Origin: CBDFGS01 sp965247255
Lineage (GTDB): Bacteria; Chloroflexota; Dehalococcoidia; Lucifugimonadales; CAUZJF01
Length of the DNA: 64,000 bases
Direction of reading: 5' to 3'
Assembly: GCA_965247255.1 (NCBI GenBank)
Contig: CBDFGS010000012.1
Span: 434,001 to 498,000, forward strand
A model generated the notes under the pieces. That model was not told where the DNA came from. It ran no database searches and worked only from the letters and a program-made list of their open reading frames with translations. A program made the translations under genes and the position numbers. Position 1 is the stretch's first letter; every line of letters begins with the position of its first letter. Positions 43,674-52,799 of this stretch are shown here, in pieces.

Positions 43674-44195
43674 GTGGCAGTCCTTCCATTAACCTACGTC
43701 CCCAATGCCGTGCTGAGACAGCCCGCGAGGCGCGTCGGTGATATCGACGCCCGGGTCCGCCGCCTGATCGACGACATGACCGAGACGCTGCTCGATACTC
43801 CAAGCGGCGTCGGCCTCGCCGCCAACCAGGTCGGTGTCCCATTGAGAGTGGTAGTCATTCAGCTTGCGGAGGACGAAGAGCCGACGGTATTGATCAATCC
43901 CAAGGTCGTCCGGCGTGAAGGTGAGCGCGAGCTCGACGAGGCCTGTCTGAGCGTTCCCGGATACCACGGCCTCGTGCGGAGGTCGGCGAAGGTCCGGGTC
44001 AGGGCGACTGGCGTCGACGGCAAGCCACTGCGCCTAAAGGCGGACGGCGACCTCCTAGCCCAGGTGCTGGAGCACGAGACTGACCACCTGGACGGCCGGC
44101 TGTACGTCGACCGGCTGGTGAGCGAGGAACACCTGACGAAGGTAAGCGAGGACGAGGAGGAGGGCGCCGGCACGGCGGCCACCCAGGGTTCCTAG
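43674..44195 (+). CDS. def: Peptide deformylase
   Basis: A 173-residue metalloenzyme that removes the formyl group from nascent proteins. Seen: motif 1 GVGLAANQVGV (about 44-54), motif 2 EACLSVPGYHG (about 89-99, with Ala where most have Gly) containing the metal Cys, and motif 3 LEHETDHLDGRLYVD (about 131-145) containing the HExxH. It starts with GTG at 43674. The C terminus is an acidic tail. The gene sits in the Mo hydroxylase run without an obvious functional link. Confidence 0.92.
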   Translation: MAVLPLTYVPNAVLRQPARRVGDIDARVRRLIDDMTETLLDTPSGVGLAANQVGVPLRVVVIQLAEDEEPTVLINPKVVRREGERELDEACLSVPGYHGLVRRSAKVRVRATGVDGKPLRLKADGDLLAQVLEHETDHLDGRLYVDRLVSEEHLTKVSEDEEEGAGTAATQGS

Positions 44196-44216
44196 CATGA
44201 ACAGCGGAGAATACTA

Positions 44217-45140
44217 ATGGAGACCGACAGCCCCCACGGCATAGTGGTCCCGATACTTACGCCGCTCACCCCCGGCGAGACAGTCGACGCCCCGTCGCTG
44301 CGCCGGCTGGTCAACTATCTGCTCGACCACGGTGTGCACGGAATATGGGCGGCAGGTACCAACGGCGAGTTCGCCGCTCTTCCCGACGAACAGCGCGTGC
44401 TGCTGTTCGACACTATCGTCGACGAGGTAGCGGGGCGTGTCCCGATCATCGCGAACATCTCCGCCTCCAGCACCCAGCTCACCGTTGACCTTGGCAAGGC
44501 GGTGCAGGAAATGCGGCTCGATGGCGTCGCCGCCACGCCGCCCTACTACTACCCCTGCTCTCAAACGGAGCTCCTGGAGCATTTCCGGTATATTCGCGAG
44601 CGCGTCGGGCTGCCGCTGTGGGTGTACAACATTCCAGCCACTGTCAAGACCGTTGTGGAGCCGGACACTATTGCTCGGCTAGCGACCGAAGGGACCGTGG
44701 TCGGCGTCAAGGACAGCTCCGGGGCCGGCGAGCTCCTCGCTCAATTAAACGTGCTGCTGGACCAGAGCGAGGTGGCCCTCTACCGCTTCCTCGGCTCGAT
44801 GTACCGTATCGCCGCAGCTGGCGACGTTGGCGCGCACGGCATCACATCCGGCATGTCGAACTTCGTGCCGGGCATCGTCGTCGATCTGTGGAACGCAGGC
44901 CAGGCAGGCGATCGTGATGCAATACGCGACCTTCAGGGCAAGCTCATCGTCGCGACCAAGGTGCAACGCCTTGCCCTCGGCGCCAGCACCAACGGCGCCA
45001 ACTTCGCCGGATATAAAGCCGCCCTGGCGTTCATGGGAATCATTGACCACGACACGGTCACAAGGCCGTTCCGCACCCTTACGGAGGAGGAGAGGGAACC
45101 GATTCCCTCCATTCTGACCGAACTCGGGCTCGCGGGGTAG
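44217..45140 (+). CDS. DHDPS/N-acetylneuraminate lyase family aldolase
   Basis: A 307-residue TIM-barrel class I aldolase. Seen: GIVVPILTPLTPG, AGTNGEFAAL (the pyruvate-binding GTxGE, about 42-50), a Tyr in PPYYYPC, the Tyr in VYNIP (about 138) and the Schiff-base Lys in VGVKDSSG (about 164). GTNGE and the general pattern fit the DapA family; DapA itself has GTTGE, so the substrate may be other 2-keto acid derivatives. GGAG lies 8 bases before the ATG. A half REP unit follows the stop. Confidence 0.85.
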   Translation: METDSPHGIVVPILTPLTPGETVDAPSLRRLVNYLLDHGVHGIWAAGTNGEFAALPDEQRVLLFDTIVDEVAGRVPIIANISASSTQLTVDLGKAVQEMRLDGVAATPPYYYPCSQTELLEHFRYIRERVGLPLWVYNIPATVKTVVEPDTIARLATEGTVVGVKDSSGAGELLAQLNVLLDQSEVALYRFLGSMYRIAAAGDVGAHGITSGMSNFVPGIVVDLWNAGQAGDRDAIRDLQGKLIVATKVQRLALGASTNGANFAGYKAALAFMGIIDHDTVTRPFRTLTEEEREPIPSILTELGLAG

Positions 45141-45145
45141 GTGAA

Positions 45146-45174
45146 GGGCGCGACAAGTAGCGCCCCTACCGTGA
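45146..45174. repeat. Solitary half REP unit
   Basis: GGCGC/GCGCC arms (45147-45151 and 45160-45164) followed by CCTACCGTG. It closely matches the repeat piece inside the RAYT gene at 36074-36103 (GGGCGCGGCGAGCAGCG there against GGGCGCGACAAGTAGCG here). It lies just after the aldolase stop. Confidence 0.6.
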
Positions 45175-45204
45175 TTGGGGTCGTTAGACTAATAACAAGC
45201 TGTC

Positions 45205-45213
45205 TGCTACGAT
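45205..45213 (+). promoter_or_regulatory. Extended -10 upstream of the methyltransferase
   Basis: TGCTACGAT at 45205-45213 fits TGnTACGAT, 42 bases before the ATG. A TATAAA lies immediately to the right as an alternative. No convincing -35 is seen. Confidence 0.3.
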
Positions 45214-45255
45214 ATAAATTGGACTCTCGCGGAGTGGGCGATTCGAGGCGCGTTT

Positions 45256-46074
45256 ATGAAAACGGAAGATTTCGGCTTCAAAAAATTCTCCAGCAACCCC
45301 TTCTACGCGGACCAGAACGCCCGCCTGGTGGACATGGCAGACCTGGGCTCGGGTCAGCGGATCATCGACCTGGCCTGCGGCACCGGCGGCGTTACCCGCA
45401 TCATAGCTGAGAGGCTACGAGGCGCCCGGGAGTCGGCGATTATCGCCATCGACCACTCGGCGGCAGCCCTGAAACAGGCCATGGAGGAACTGAAGGACGT
45501 GCGCGACGACGCCATTCAGTTCGTGCAGAGCCAGATCGAGCAGGCGTCGGACTCCATCAAGGAGTCGGTGGATGCCGTCATCTTCTGCAACGCCATCCAC
45601 TACATCCCCGATAAACACGCGCTGCTGACCGACATCTCCAAGACCCTCAAGCCCGGGGGCAAGCTGGCGTTCAACACAACCTTCTTCGAGGGCGCGCACC
45701 CGCCTGAGACGACGGTCTTCTATCGCAAGTGGATGCTCAAGGCGAGCCGCACCCTCCGCAGAGAATTCGGTATTGCGCCTGTTAGGTCCGATAAAACGGA
45801 GGCTCGGCGGCAGCTTACTCCACAGGAGTACCGGACGCTCGTCGAGGGCCACGGGTTTAAGATCAGCAAGCAAACTATCGATACGGTGGATTTCACCCTG
45901 GAAGGGTTTCTCGACATCAGCACCTTCGCCGATTTCATAGAGGGCACGATGCCGGGGGTGCCATTCGCCAAGGCCAGTGCCGCGCTGAAGTCGGGCGCCA
46001 GGCAGGCCTTCGAGGAGATGAAGGTCGACCACATCCCACGCAACTGGCTGGATGTAGTCGCTACCAGGGTCTAG
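45256..46074 (+). CDS. Class I SAM-dependent methyltransferase
   Basis: A 272-residue protein with a Rossmann-like methyltransferase core. Seen: motif I RIIDLACGTGGVTRIIAERL (about 35-54), the acidic residue after strand 2 in IIAIDHSAAAL, motif II/III SVDAVIFCNAIHYI (about 106-119) and LKPGGKLAFNTTFFEG (about 134-149). The C-terminal part has a helical cap with VDFTLEGFLDISTFADF. Substrate unknown; the cap resembles small-molecule methyltransferases. Confidence 0.85.
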   Translation: MKTEDFGFKKFSSNPFYADQNARLVDMADLGSGQRIIDLACGTGGVTRIIAERLRGARESAIIAIDHSAAALKQAMEELKDVRDDAIQFVQSQIEQASDSIKESVDAVIFCNAIHYIPDKHALLTDISKTLKPGGKLAFNTTFFEGAHPPETTVFYRKWMLKASRTLRREFGIAPVRSDKTEARRQLTPQEYRTLVEGHGFKISKQTIDTVDFTLEGFLDISTFADFIEGTMPGVPFAKASAALKSGARQAFEEMKVDHIPRNWLDVVATRV

Positions 46075-46355
46075 CTCCTCGTCTCCCGTTCCGCGCGGCG
46101 CCTAGGGCGTGCTCCCGGTCCCTCTCCTTACGTTCGTATGAGTTCGTCTGGGATTATCGGTACGATTCCGTAGCTGCCCGCCGCCCCGATCGTAGTAGCC
46201 ACCGCTTCATCACACCCGATTCCAGCGCGGCCCATTCCCACGGCTTGCGTCTCACGCCTCTCTGCGTTTCCGACCTCAATGGGTTAAACGGCTCCTGCGT
46301 GGCGCGTTATGATTGGCGGGGTGAAAAGAGAACCGGCCTCAGGAGGAATGCGCGG

Positions 46356-48467
46356 ATGGACTTGCAGCAGCATCTTCAGCAACTTGCCCCAGGCACCATC
46401 GCGACCGTTGCCGGGGTCGGGCTCCGCGACGGCATCCCAGCTAAGGAGGCCGACGCGGGCTGGCCCGTCGGTGTTGTGCGACGGCCGGACGGCGATCTGA
46501 TTGTGGCCGACTACCACGGACACTGTCTTTGGCGGATCGACCAGGACGGGATGTTGCACCGGTTCGCCGGTGACGGTGTGCAGGGCTCCAACGGCGACGG
46601 AGGCCCGGCTATCGACGCACGGTTCGATCAGCCCCACGACCTCAATCTGGACAAGCACGGGAACGTGTATGTCTCGGACCTCGGCAACGGGACGTACCGC
46701 AAGATCGACTACGAGACCGGGATAGTTACCCGCATCGCAGGGTCAGGAAAGCTCGGTCGAGGCGGGGATGGCGGCCCTGCGCTCGATGCGGAGATGGACA
46801 CGCACTGCGGAATCGCCATAGACGACAGAGGCAACGTCTATATCTCCAGCGAGTGGACGAACAACATCAGGCGAATCGATGCGAAGACCGGGATCGTGGA
46901 GCTCTTCGCGGGCCAGGACGCTCGCCACCACTCCTCAGAGCAGGGGAGGAGCCGGCCCGCCCACGGCGAGTGGCTCAGCCTGGGCGGCTACTCCGGCGAC
47001 GGCGGACCGAAGGAGGACGCCGCGTTCTACCACCCCGAGCATCTGGCCTTCGATTCCAGGGGAGACCTGTACGTCTGCGACAACTCCAACGACCGGGTTC
47101 GCAAGATCGACATGCAGACCGGCACCGTTACCACCGTTCTGGGCAACGGGCAACGAGCGAGCAATGGCGATGGGGGGCCCGCCACCGAAGCCAGCACGCT
47201 GATGCCCGACGCCCTCTGCTTCGACGCGCACGACAACATGTACGTGGGCGAGAAGTACGGCTTCCGCGTCCGCAAAGTCGACGCGAAGACCGGCGTCGTG
47301 ACCACCATTGTGGGCACCGGCGTGCCCGGGATGGGCGAGGAGGGAGTGCCCGGCCCGGAGAGCACGTGCAATTCGGTGGAGGTCGGCATGTGGGCCGACC
47401 CGGACGGCACCGTGTTCTTCGGCGACTGCGGCGGCCGGCTGCGCAGATACGATGGCGTGACCGGCATCGTTACCACGGTGCTGGGCGGGACGAGCATCCA
47501 CGACGGCGAGCCCGCAACTCAAGGGTTCCTGTGCGGTCCGGGAGGGATCTGCGTGGGTCCGGACGGCCACATCTATTTCGCCGACGTCTGGAACCAGCGA
47601 ATACGCGCCATCGATCCGGCCACCGGTCTGATACGCACGGTGGCCGGGAACGGCGCGCGGGCCTACGGCGGCGATAACGGCCCCGCCACAGAGGCGTATC
47701 TCGGCAATCCTTACGATGTGTCCGTGGACTCGCAAGGGCAGGTAGTCGTCGCGGACACGAGGCACGGCCACGTCCGGCGCGTTGACGAGGAAGGGACCAT
47801 ACGGGGCGTCGCCGGGGCCGCGTTCAAGTGGGACAAGGGCGACGGCGGCCCGGCCAACTGCGCCAACCTCGTCAGGGTCGAGGCCGTAGCCCACGGACCC
47901 AACGACGACATATACATCGGCGACGGTATTGGGCGTATACGCAGGATCGACTCCGCCACCGGGATCATAGACACCATCGCCGGCGTCGGCGTGTCTGGAC
48001 ACAGCGGCGACGGCGGCCCGGCTCAACAGGCGCGCATCGGCAACCCGACCGCCATCCGGTTCGACGGCGAGGGGAACCTATACTTTTCGGACAGCCAATT
48101 CCACGTCGTCCGGAAAGTGGACTCAAGAGGCGTCATCTCAGCGCTCGCTGGGACCGGTGAGCCCGGGTTCTCGTCCGATGGGACACCGGCCGTCGAAGCG
48201 AAACTCCACACGCCCTACGGCCTCGCGGTCACGGCCGAGGGCGTCGTATACATCTCCGACTCGCACAACCACCGCGTTCGGCGAATCGACGGCAACGGCG
48301 CCCTGCAGACCGTCGCCGGCAGCGACACGCCGGGCTTTGCGGGAGACGGAGGCGCGGCGACGGCGGCCAGCCTCAACCAGCCGCACGGCCTGTGTCTCTA
48401 TGGGGAGTCGGTCCTGCTAATCAGCGACCACTTCAACCATCTCATTCGGGCCGTCCGGCTTCGCTAG
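46356..48467 (+). CDS. NHL-repeat beta-propeller protein
   Basis: A 703-residue protein built almost wholly of NHL-like repeats, each near DxxGNVYVSDxxNxRVRKID, alternating with GTVTTVLGNG and a Gly-rich GDGGPA loop that occurs about nine times (variants GDNGPA, SDGTPA, GDGGAA). Such proteins form long or stacked propellers. There is no clear signal peptide. The frame is open back to 46245, but AGGAGG at 46341-46346 lies 9 bases before ATG 46356, which gives MDLQQHLQQLAPGTI. A binding or lyase/hydrolase role is possible; the sequence does not settle it. Confidence 0.85.
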   Translation: MDLQQHLQQLAPGTIATVAGVGLRDGIPAKEADAGWPVGVVRRPDGDLIVADYHGHCLWRIDQDGMLHRFAGDGVQGSNGDGGPAIDARFDQPHDLNLDKHGNVYVSDLGNGTYRKIDYETGIVTRIAGSGKLGRGGDGGPALDAEMDTHCGIAIDDRGNVYISSEWTNNIRRIDAKTGIVELFAGQDARHHSSEQGRSRPAHGEWLSLGGYSGDGGPKEDAAFYHPEHLAFDSRGDLYVCDNSNDRVRKIDMQTGTVTTVLGNGQRASNGDGGPATEASTLMPDALCFDAHDNMYVGEKYGFRVRKVDAKTGVVTTIVGTGVPGMGEEGVPGPESTCNSVEVGMWADPDGTVFFGDCGGRLRRYDGVTGIVTTVLGGTSIHDGEPATQGFLCGPGGICVGPDGHIYFADVWNQRIRAIDPATGLIRTVAGNGARAYGGDNGPATEAYLGNPYDVSVDSQGQVVVADTRHGHVRRVDEEGTIRGVAGAAFKWDKGDGGPANCANLVRVEAVAHGPNDDIYIGDGIGRIRRIDSATGIIDTIAGVGVSGHSGDGGPAQQARIGNPTAIRFDGEGNLYFSDSQFHVVRKVDSRGVISALAGTGEPGFSSDGTPAVEAKLHTPYGLAVTAEGVVYISDSHNHRVRRIDGNGALQTVAGSDTPGFAGDGGAATAASLNQPHGLCLYGESVLLISDHFNHLIRAVRLR

Positions 48468-48559
48468 GGCTGCCGGCAGCTCGGGCCGAGAGGGCTCGAA
48501 AGCCACTGCCGTGGACCGGGGTTGGAGGGGTCCGCTCACGCGTGGTTCTTCCGCGCCTA

Positions 48560-48568
48560 TGTTACAAT
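48560..48568 (+). promoter_or_regulatory. Extended -10 of the bL25 gene
   Basis: TGTTACAAT at 48560-48568 (TGnTACAAT), 68 bases before the ATG at 48637. The -35 is weak. It is the same promoter class as several others in this window. Confidence 0.4.
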
Positions 48569-48636
48569 TGTGGGCGCTGCGGCCCCGGTCACCGGGGCCC
48601 CGTTTCGTAGACACGCACAAGCTGGGAAGGCCAAAC

Positions 48637-49362
48637 ATGGATACGATAACTCTGAAGCTGTCGCCAAGAGAGATCACCGGGCGCAAAGTCTCGCAACTGC
48701 GCCGGCAAGGGATGGTTCCGGTCCACATGTACGGGCGCGGTATCGACTCCCTTCCGCTACAGGTGGAGGGCAGCGTCCTGCGCACTCTGATACCGAGGGC
48801 GGCTCGGAACATTCCAATCGAGGTCGAGATAGAGGGCGGAAAAGGGGATAACGTCTGTTTCATCCGCGAGATTCAGCGCCACCCGGTCACCGAGGACCTT
48901 CTGCACGTCGATTTCATGCGTGTAGACGTGACACGGAGGATAACGGCTGCCGTTCCGATTGATCTCCAGGGAGAGGCGCCCGCGGTGGAGAACATGGAAG
49001 GCACGCTGCTTCAAACCCTGCCCACCCTGGAGGTCCAAGCCCTCCCCATGAACATTCCTGCGGTGTTTACCATCGACGTTACAGACCTGGACGACTTCGA
49101 GAAGTCAATTCGCGTTTCTGACCTGACCATTCCGGAGGATGTGACGGTCGTCAACGACGCCGACGAGATGGTCGCCCGTGTCATCGCCCCGAGACTCGAG
49201 GAGGAGGAAGCGGTGGAGGAAGAGGGGCTCGAAGAGGGGATCGAGGGCGAGGAAGGCGAGGAGGGTGTCGAGGGCGCAGCGGAGGGCGAGGAGGCTGGGG
49301 AAGCGGAGGCGGAGGCTGGCTCGTCCGCGAGGGCGTCCGACCCCAGAGGACCACGCCGTTAG
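48637..49362 (+). CDS. rplY: Large ribosomal subunit protein bL25 (Ctc/TL5 form)
   Basis: A 241-residue protein that binds 5S rRNA. Seen: the N-terminal L25 domain with ITGRKVSQLRRQGMVPVHMYG, then LHVDFMRVDVTRRITAAVPI and the C-terminal TL5/CTC domain with LEVQALPMNIPAVFTIDVTDL and DVTVVNDADEMVARV. The last 55 residues are extremely acidic (Glu/Gly-rich). The frame is open to 48511, but ATG 48637 with GGGAAGG upstream gives the normal N terminus. Two-domain length is typical of the Ctc form. Confidence 0.93.
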   Translation: MDTITLKLSPREITGRKVSQLRRQGMVPVHMYGRGIDSLPLQVEGSVLRTLIPRAARNIPIEVEIEGGKGDNVCFIREIQRHPVTEDLLHVDFMRVDVTRRITAAVPIDLQGEAPAVENMEGTLLQTLPTLEVQALPMNIPAVFTIDVTDLDDFEKSIRVSDLTIPEDVTVVNDADEMVARVIAPRLEEEEAVEEEGLEEGIEGEEGEEGVEGAAEGEEAGEAEAEAGSSARASDPRGPRR

Positions 49363-49366
49363 CCGG

Positions 49367-50464
49367 CTACCCCGTACGGTGCGGCGCCAGGGCCTCGTCG
49401 TTCAGCTCGATGCCTATCCCCGGCCTGTCCGGCGGACGCACGTGGCCGTCCCGCACCTCCAGGGTGTCCCGAAACATCTGCTGCCACATCGGGTCCGTCG
49501 AACCGCTGTAGTATTCCAGGATCAAGCCGTTCGGTATCGCCGCCAACAGGTGCACGTGAACGTCCTGGTTGCCGTGGGGCGCGACTGGTAGGTCGTGGGC
49601 CTGGGCCATCGCGGCGACCTTCATGAACTCGGTGTACCCTCCCATTATCAAGGCGTCGGGCTGCAGTATCGCGGCGCTGCGATTCTCGATAAGATCGCGG
49701 AAGCCGTACCGCGTATACTCGTTCTCGCCGGTGGCTATCGGGATTGAGGTGGCCTGCGCCACCGCCTGGTGGCCTTTATAGTCGTCCGGGTTGACCGGCT
49801 CCTCGAACCAGAAGACGTCGTACTTCTCCATCTTCCTGGCGATCTCGATAGCCTCGTAGTAGCGGTAGGCGCAGTTGGCGTCCACCATCAGCTTCACGTC
49901 TTGTCCGATCGCCTCACGCACTACCCTGACACGCTCGACGTCCTCTCTGATCGTCGCGCCGCCGATCTTCATCTTGACCGCGTCCGAGCCCATGGAGACG
50001 CTCTCCTCCATCTCCCGGGCCAGCTCATCGAGGCCTTTGCCCTCCTCGTAGTATCCCCCGGCGATGTACACCGGCACGCGGTCGGTGAAGCCGCCCAGCA
50101 GCTTGTACGCCGGCAGATTGCACGCCTTCCCCTTGATGTCCCATAGCGCTATGTCGATGGCGCTGATGACCCGGGTCGTAATCCCACGCCTGCCCACGAG
50201 CTTCGGCTGCCACATGTCGTCCCAGACGCGCTCCGTGTCGAAGGGGTCCGCCCCAACCACGGCCTGTTTGAGGAGCTCCGCGACACGCTGCCCGATGGTC
50301 CCATCGTCCGTCAGGCCCCCACCTAAGCCGATCCCGGTGATACCCTCGTCCGTCTCGACCTTCACCACGTTCAGACCTGATTGGTCGTAAACGTAGCGCC
50401 CGTTCCGTATGGGCTTCTCGCGTTTCCAGCGATAGATCTCCGTCTTGACATCCGTGACCTGCAT
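49367..50464 (-). CDS. Mandelate racemase/muconate lactonizing enzyme family protein
   Basis: A 365-residue enolase-superfamily member. Seen: the capping-domain loop near residues 20-50, then the barrel with the KxK motif in DAVKMKIGG, metal ligands in LMVDANCAY (Asp), WFEEPV (Glu) and ATGENEY (Glu), and a catalytic His in VAPHGNQD. KxK and His at these positions define the mandelate racemase subgroup, mostly sugar-acid dehydratases. AGGAGG lies 8 bases before ATG 50464; GTG 50470 is too close to it. It is convergent with rplY, with only 4 bases between them. Confidence 0.9.
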   Translation of the reverse strand: MQVTDVKTEIYRWKREKPIRNGRYVYDQSGLNVVKVETDEGITGIGLGGGLTDDGTIGQRVAELLKQAVVGADPFDTERVWDDMWQPKLVGRRGITTRVISAIDIALWDIKGKACNLPAYKLLGGFTDRVPVYIAGGYYEEGKGLDELAREMEESVSMGSDAVKMKIGGATIREDVERVRVVREAIGQDVKLMVDANCAYRYYEAIEIARKMEKYDVFWFEEPVNPDDYKGHQAVAQATSIPIATGENEYTRYGFRDLIENRSAAILQPDALIMGGYTEFMKVAAMAQAHDLPVAPHGNQDVHVHLLAAIPNGLILEYYSGSTDPMWQQMFRDTLEVRDGHVRPPDRPGIGIELNDEALAPHRTG

Positions 50465-50599
50465 GTCCACATCCTCCTAGGTCGAGAGCGTGGGAATTCT
50501 AGCACACGCGAAGACCGGCATCGTGGCCTTCTGATGAGATTGGCGAGGGCTCTCCGATACGTTGTATGATGCCTGAAAACAGCCCTATCCAAGGTGCCT

Positions 50600-52612
50600 A
50601 TGGCTACCTACCGGTACTCACGATGGGACGGCTCCCAGCAGGTCTTCGACCTGGACGAGGACGCTGTCCTCGACGCCGTTTCCGATGACATCCTGGCTCA
50701 CGGCGACGTGGAACGCGCGCTTCGCGCCCTTTTCCAGCGTGGTCTCAGCGACGAGGAGGATGGGCGGCTTAACGGCCTTCGCGACCTCCTCGATACCCTC
50801 AAGCAGCGGCGCCAGGACCAGCTAGACCGCTACAACCTGAACACCATCCTGGACGACCTCAAAGAGCGCCTGAAGGATGTAGTGGAGACCGAGCGTCGCG
50901 GGATTGCTAAACGGCTCCAGGAGGCGCGCGACCAGCTCGAGGGAGCGGTAAGAAACCAGGCCGAGCACCTGGAAGGGCCCATGCGTCTGCTGGAGGAGCG
51001 AGCCGAGCGAAGCAAGCAGACGCTCGACGCCCTCCCCGACAGCCTCGGGGGCGCTGTTAGAGAGCTCCAGGACTACGACTTCATCGACCCGGAGGCACGA
51101 CAGAAATTCAAGGAGCTGCTGGACGTGCTCGAGCAGCAGATGGCGGAAAGCATGTTCCAGGGCATGCGCGAGCAGTTACAAGAGATGACTCCGGAGAGCA
51201 CTGAGGCTCTGCGAGACATGCTCCGAGCTCTCAATCAGATGCTCCGCGTCAGGGCGATGGGCATGGCGCCGGACTTCGCCGGCTTCATGGAGCAGTACGG
51301 CCACCACTTCGGTCCTGACCGCCCAACCAGCCTGGAGGAGCTTATCGAGAAAATGCGGCGCGAGACCGCCGCGATGGACTCGCTAATGGAGAGCATGACT
51401 CCGGAGATGCGGCAGGAGCTGCAAGACCTCATGGAGTCGTCGCTGGGCCAGGAGCTGATAGACGAACTGGCCGAGCTGGCGGCGCGGATGCAGGCCGAGT
51501 TCCCAACTCGGGGGACCGACCGCGACTACCCGTTCATGGGAGAAGACCCCGTCACGTTGCAACAGGCTATGGAGCTCATGCGGCAACTCCGGGACATGGA
51601 CCAGCTGGAGGACTCGCTCCGAGCGGGCGACGTCGAGAGTATCGATGCGCAGGAGGTGGAGCGACTCCTTGGTGAGGACGCTCGTCGCGATCTGGAGCAG
51701 CTTTCAGACATCGTGCGAATGTTGGAGGAGAGCGGCTACGTGAAGCGGGACGGTGGCCGACTCGAGCTAACGCCCAAAGCCGTCCGAAGAATTGCCCAGA
51801 GCGCCCTCCGCGAGGTCTTCTCTCAACTCAAGAAGGACCGCCTCGGCCCGCACGAAGTGTACGTGAGGGGCGACGGCGGCGAACGTACAGGCGAGACCAA
51901 GACCTACGAGTATGGCGACCCCTTCGACATCGACCTTCAGCGGACCGTGTTCAACGGCGTCCTGCGAGCGGGTCCACGCATCCCCGTCCACCTCAGCCCC
52001 GAAGACCTGGAGATAAACCGAACCGAGCATTTGACGCAGACCGCCACGGTGCTATTGCTGGACCAGAGCCGTTCCATGGGCATGTTCGGTAACTTCGCCG
52101 CGGCCAAGAAGGTGGCTCTCGCGCTCTACTGGCTTATTCACAGCCAGTTCGGCAGGGACTACTTCCACGTCGTAGGCTTCTCGGACTACGCGACAGAGAT
52201 AAAGGGCGAAGACCTTGCGGACATCACATGGAACGACTGGGTATCCGGGACGAATATGCATCACGCGCTCATGCTCTCTAGGAAGCTCTTGTCGAAACAG
52301 AAGGCGGCCACGAAACAGATTCTGATGATCAGCGACGGCGAGCCCACGGCCCACCTGGAGGGTGGCAGGTCGTTTTTCAGCTACCCCCCCAGCTACAGGA
52401 CGGTTGTCGAGACCCTGAAGGAGGTCGAGCGGTGCACCAGACTGGGGATCACCATCAACACCTTCATGCTGGCCAACAACCGCTCGTTCGTGGACTTCGT
52501 CGACAGAATGACCAGGATCAACCGCGGCCGCGCGTTTTACAGCACCCCCGGGCAGCTCGGGCGCTACATAATGGTCGACTACCTGCGTAATCGCCGTAAA
52601 GTGGTAGCGTAG
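50600..52612 (+). CDS. Large VWA domain protein with helical N-terminal region
   Basis: A 670-residue protein. The first 440 residues are helical and charged (many Glu, Arg and Gln; LEELIEKMRRETAAMDSLMES and similar). A VWA domain occupies about 470-650, with the metal site in LLLDQSRSMGM (DxSxS) and ILMISDGEPTAHLEGG. This arrangement recalls CoxE and magnesium-chelatase-D-like VWA proteins, which work with a MoxR or BchI-type AAA ATPase, but no ATPase gene is beside it. ATG 50600 follows AAGG; a GTG at 50594 is also possible. Confidence 0.85.
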   Translation: MATYRYSRWDGSQQVFDLDEDAVLDAVSDDILAHGDVERALRALFQRGLSDEEDGRLNGLRDLLDTLKQRRQDQLDRYNLNTILDDLKERLKDVVETERRGIAKRLQEARDQLEGAVRNQAEHLEGPMRLLEERAERSKQTLDALPDSLGGAVRELQDYDFIDPEARQKFKELLDVLEQQMAESMFQGMREQLQEMTPESTEALRDMLRALNQMLRVRAMGMAPDFAGFMEQYGHHFGPDRPTSLEELIEKMRRETAAMDSLMESMTPEMRQELQDLMESSLGQELIDELAELAARMQAEFPTRGTDRDYPFMGEDPVTLQQAMELMRQLRDMDQLEDSLRAGDVESIDAQEVERLLGEDARRDLEQLSDIVRMLEESGYVKRDGGRLELTPKAVRRIAQSALREVFSQLKKDRLGPHEVYVRGDGGERTGETKTYEYGDPFDIDLQRTVFNGVLRAGPRIPVHLSPEDLEINRTEHLTQTATVLLLDQSRSMGMFGNFAAAKKVALALYWLIHSQFGRDYFHVVGFSDYATEIKGEDLADITWNDWVSGTNMHHALMLSRKLLSKQKAATKQILMISDGEPTAHLEGGRSFFSYPPSYRTVVETLKEVERCTRLGITINTFMLANNRSFVDFVDRMTRINRGRAFYSTPGQLGRYIMVDYLRNRRKVVA

Positions 52613-52728
52613 AGTAGTCACATAAACCTCCTGTATGAACTCCCGGGACCGGCCCACGTACAGTCTGTCGTGTGACGGTCGGACCAGCCCGCTTGGTACA
52701 TTTGTAACTGCCGGGCGCCCAGGGCCGT

Positions 52729-52737
52729 TGCTACACT
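52729..52737 (+). promoter_or_regulatory. Extended -10 upstream of the NTF2-like gene
   Basis: TGCTACACT at 52729-52737, 62 bases before the ATG at 52800. The same nine bases recur at 56200-56208 upstream of another gene. Confidence 0.35.
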
Positions 52738-52799
52738 CATCGCAAGGTAGGCGCTCCTGCACTCGGTGTGCCGCCGGCAGAATCGAAGGAAGGTAGCTC

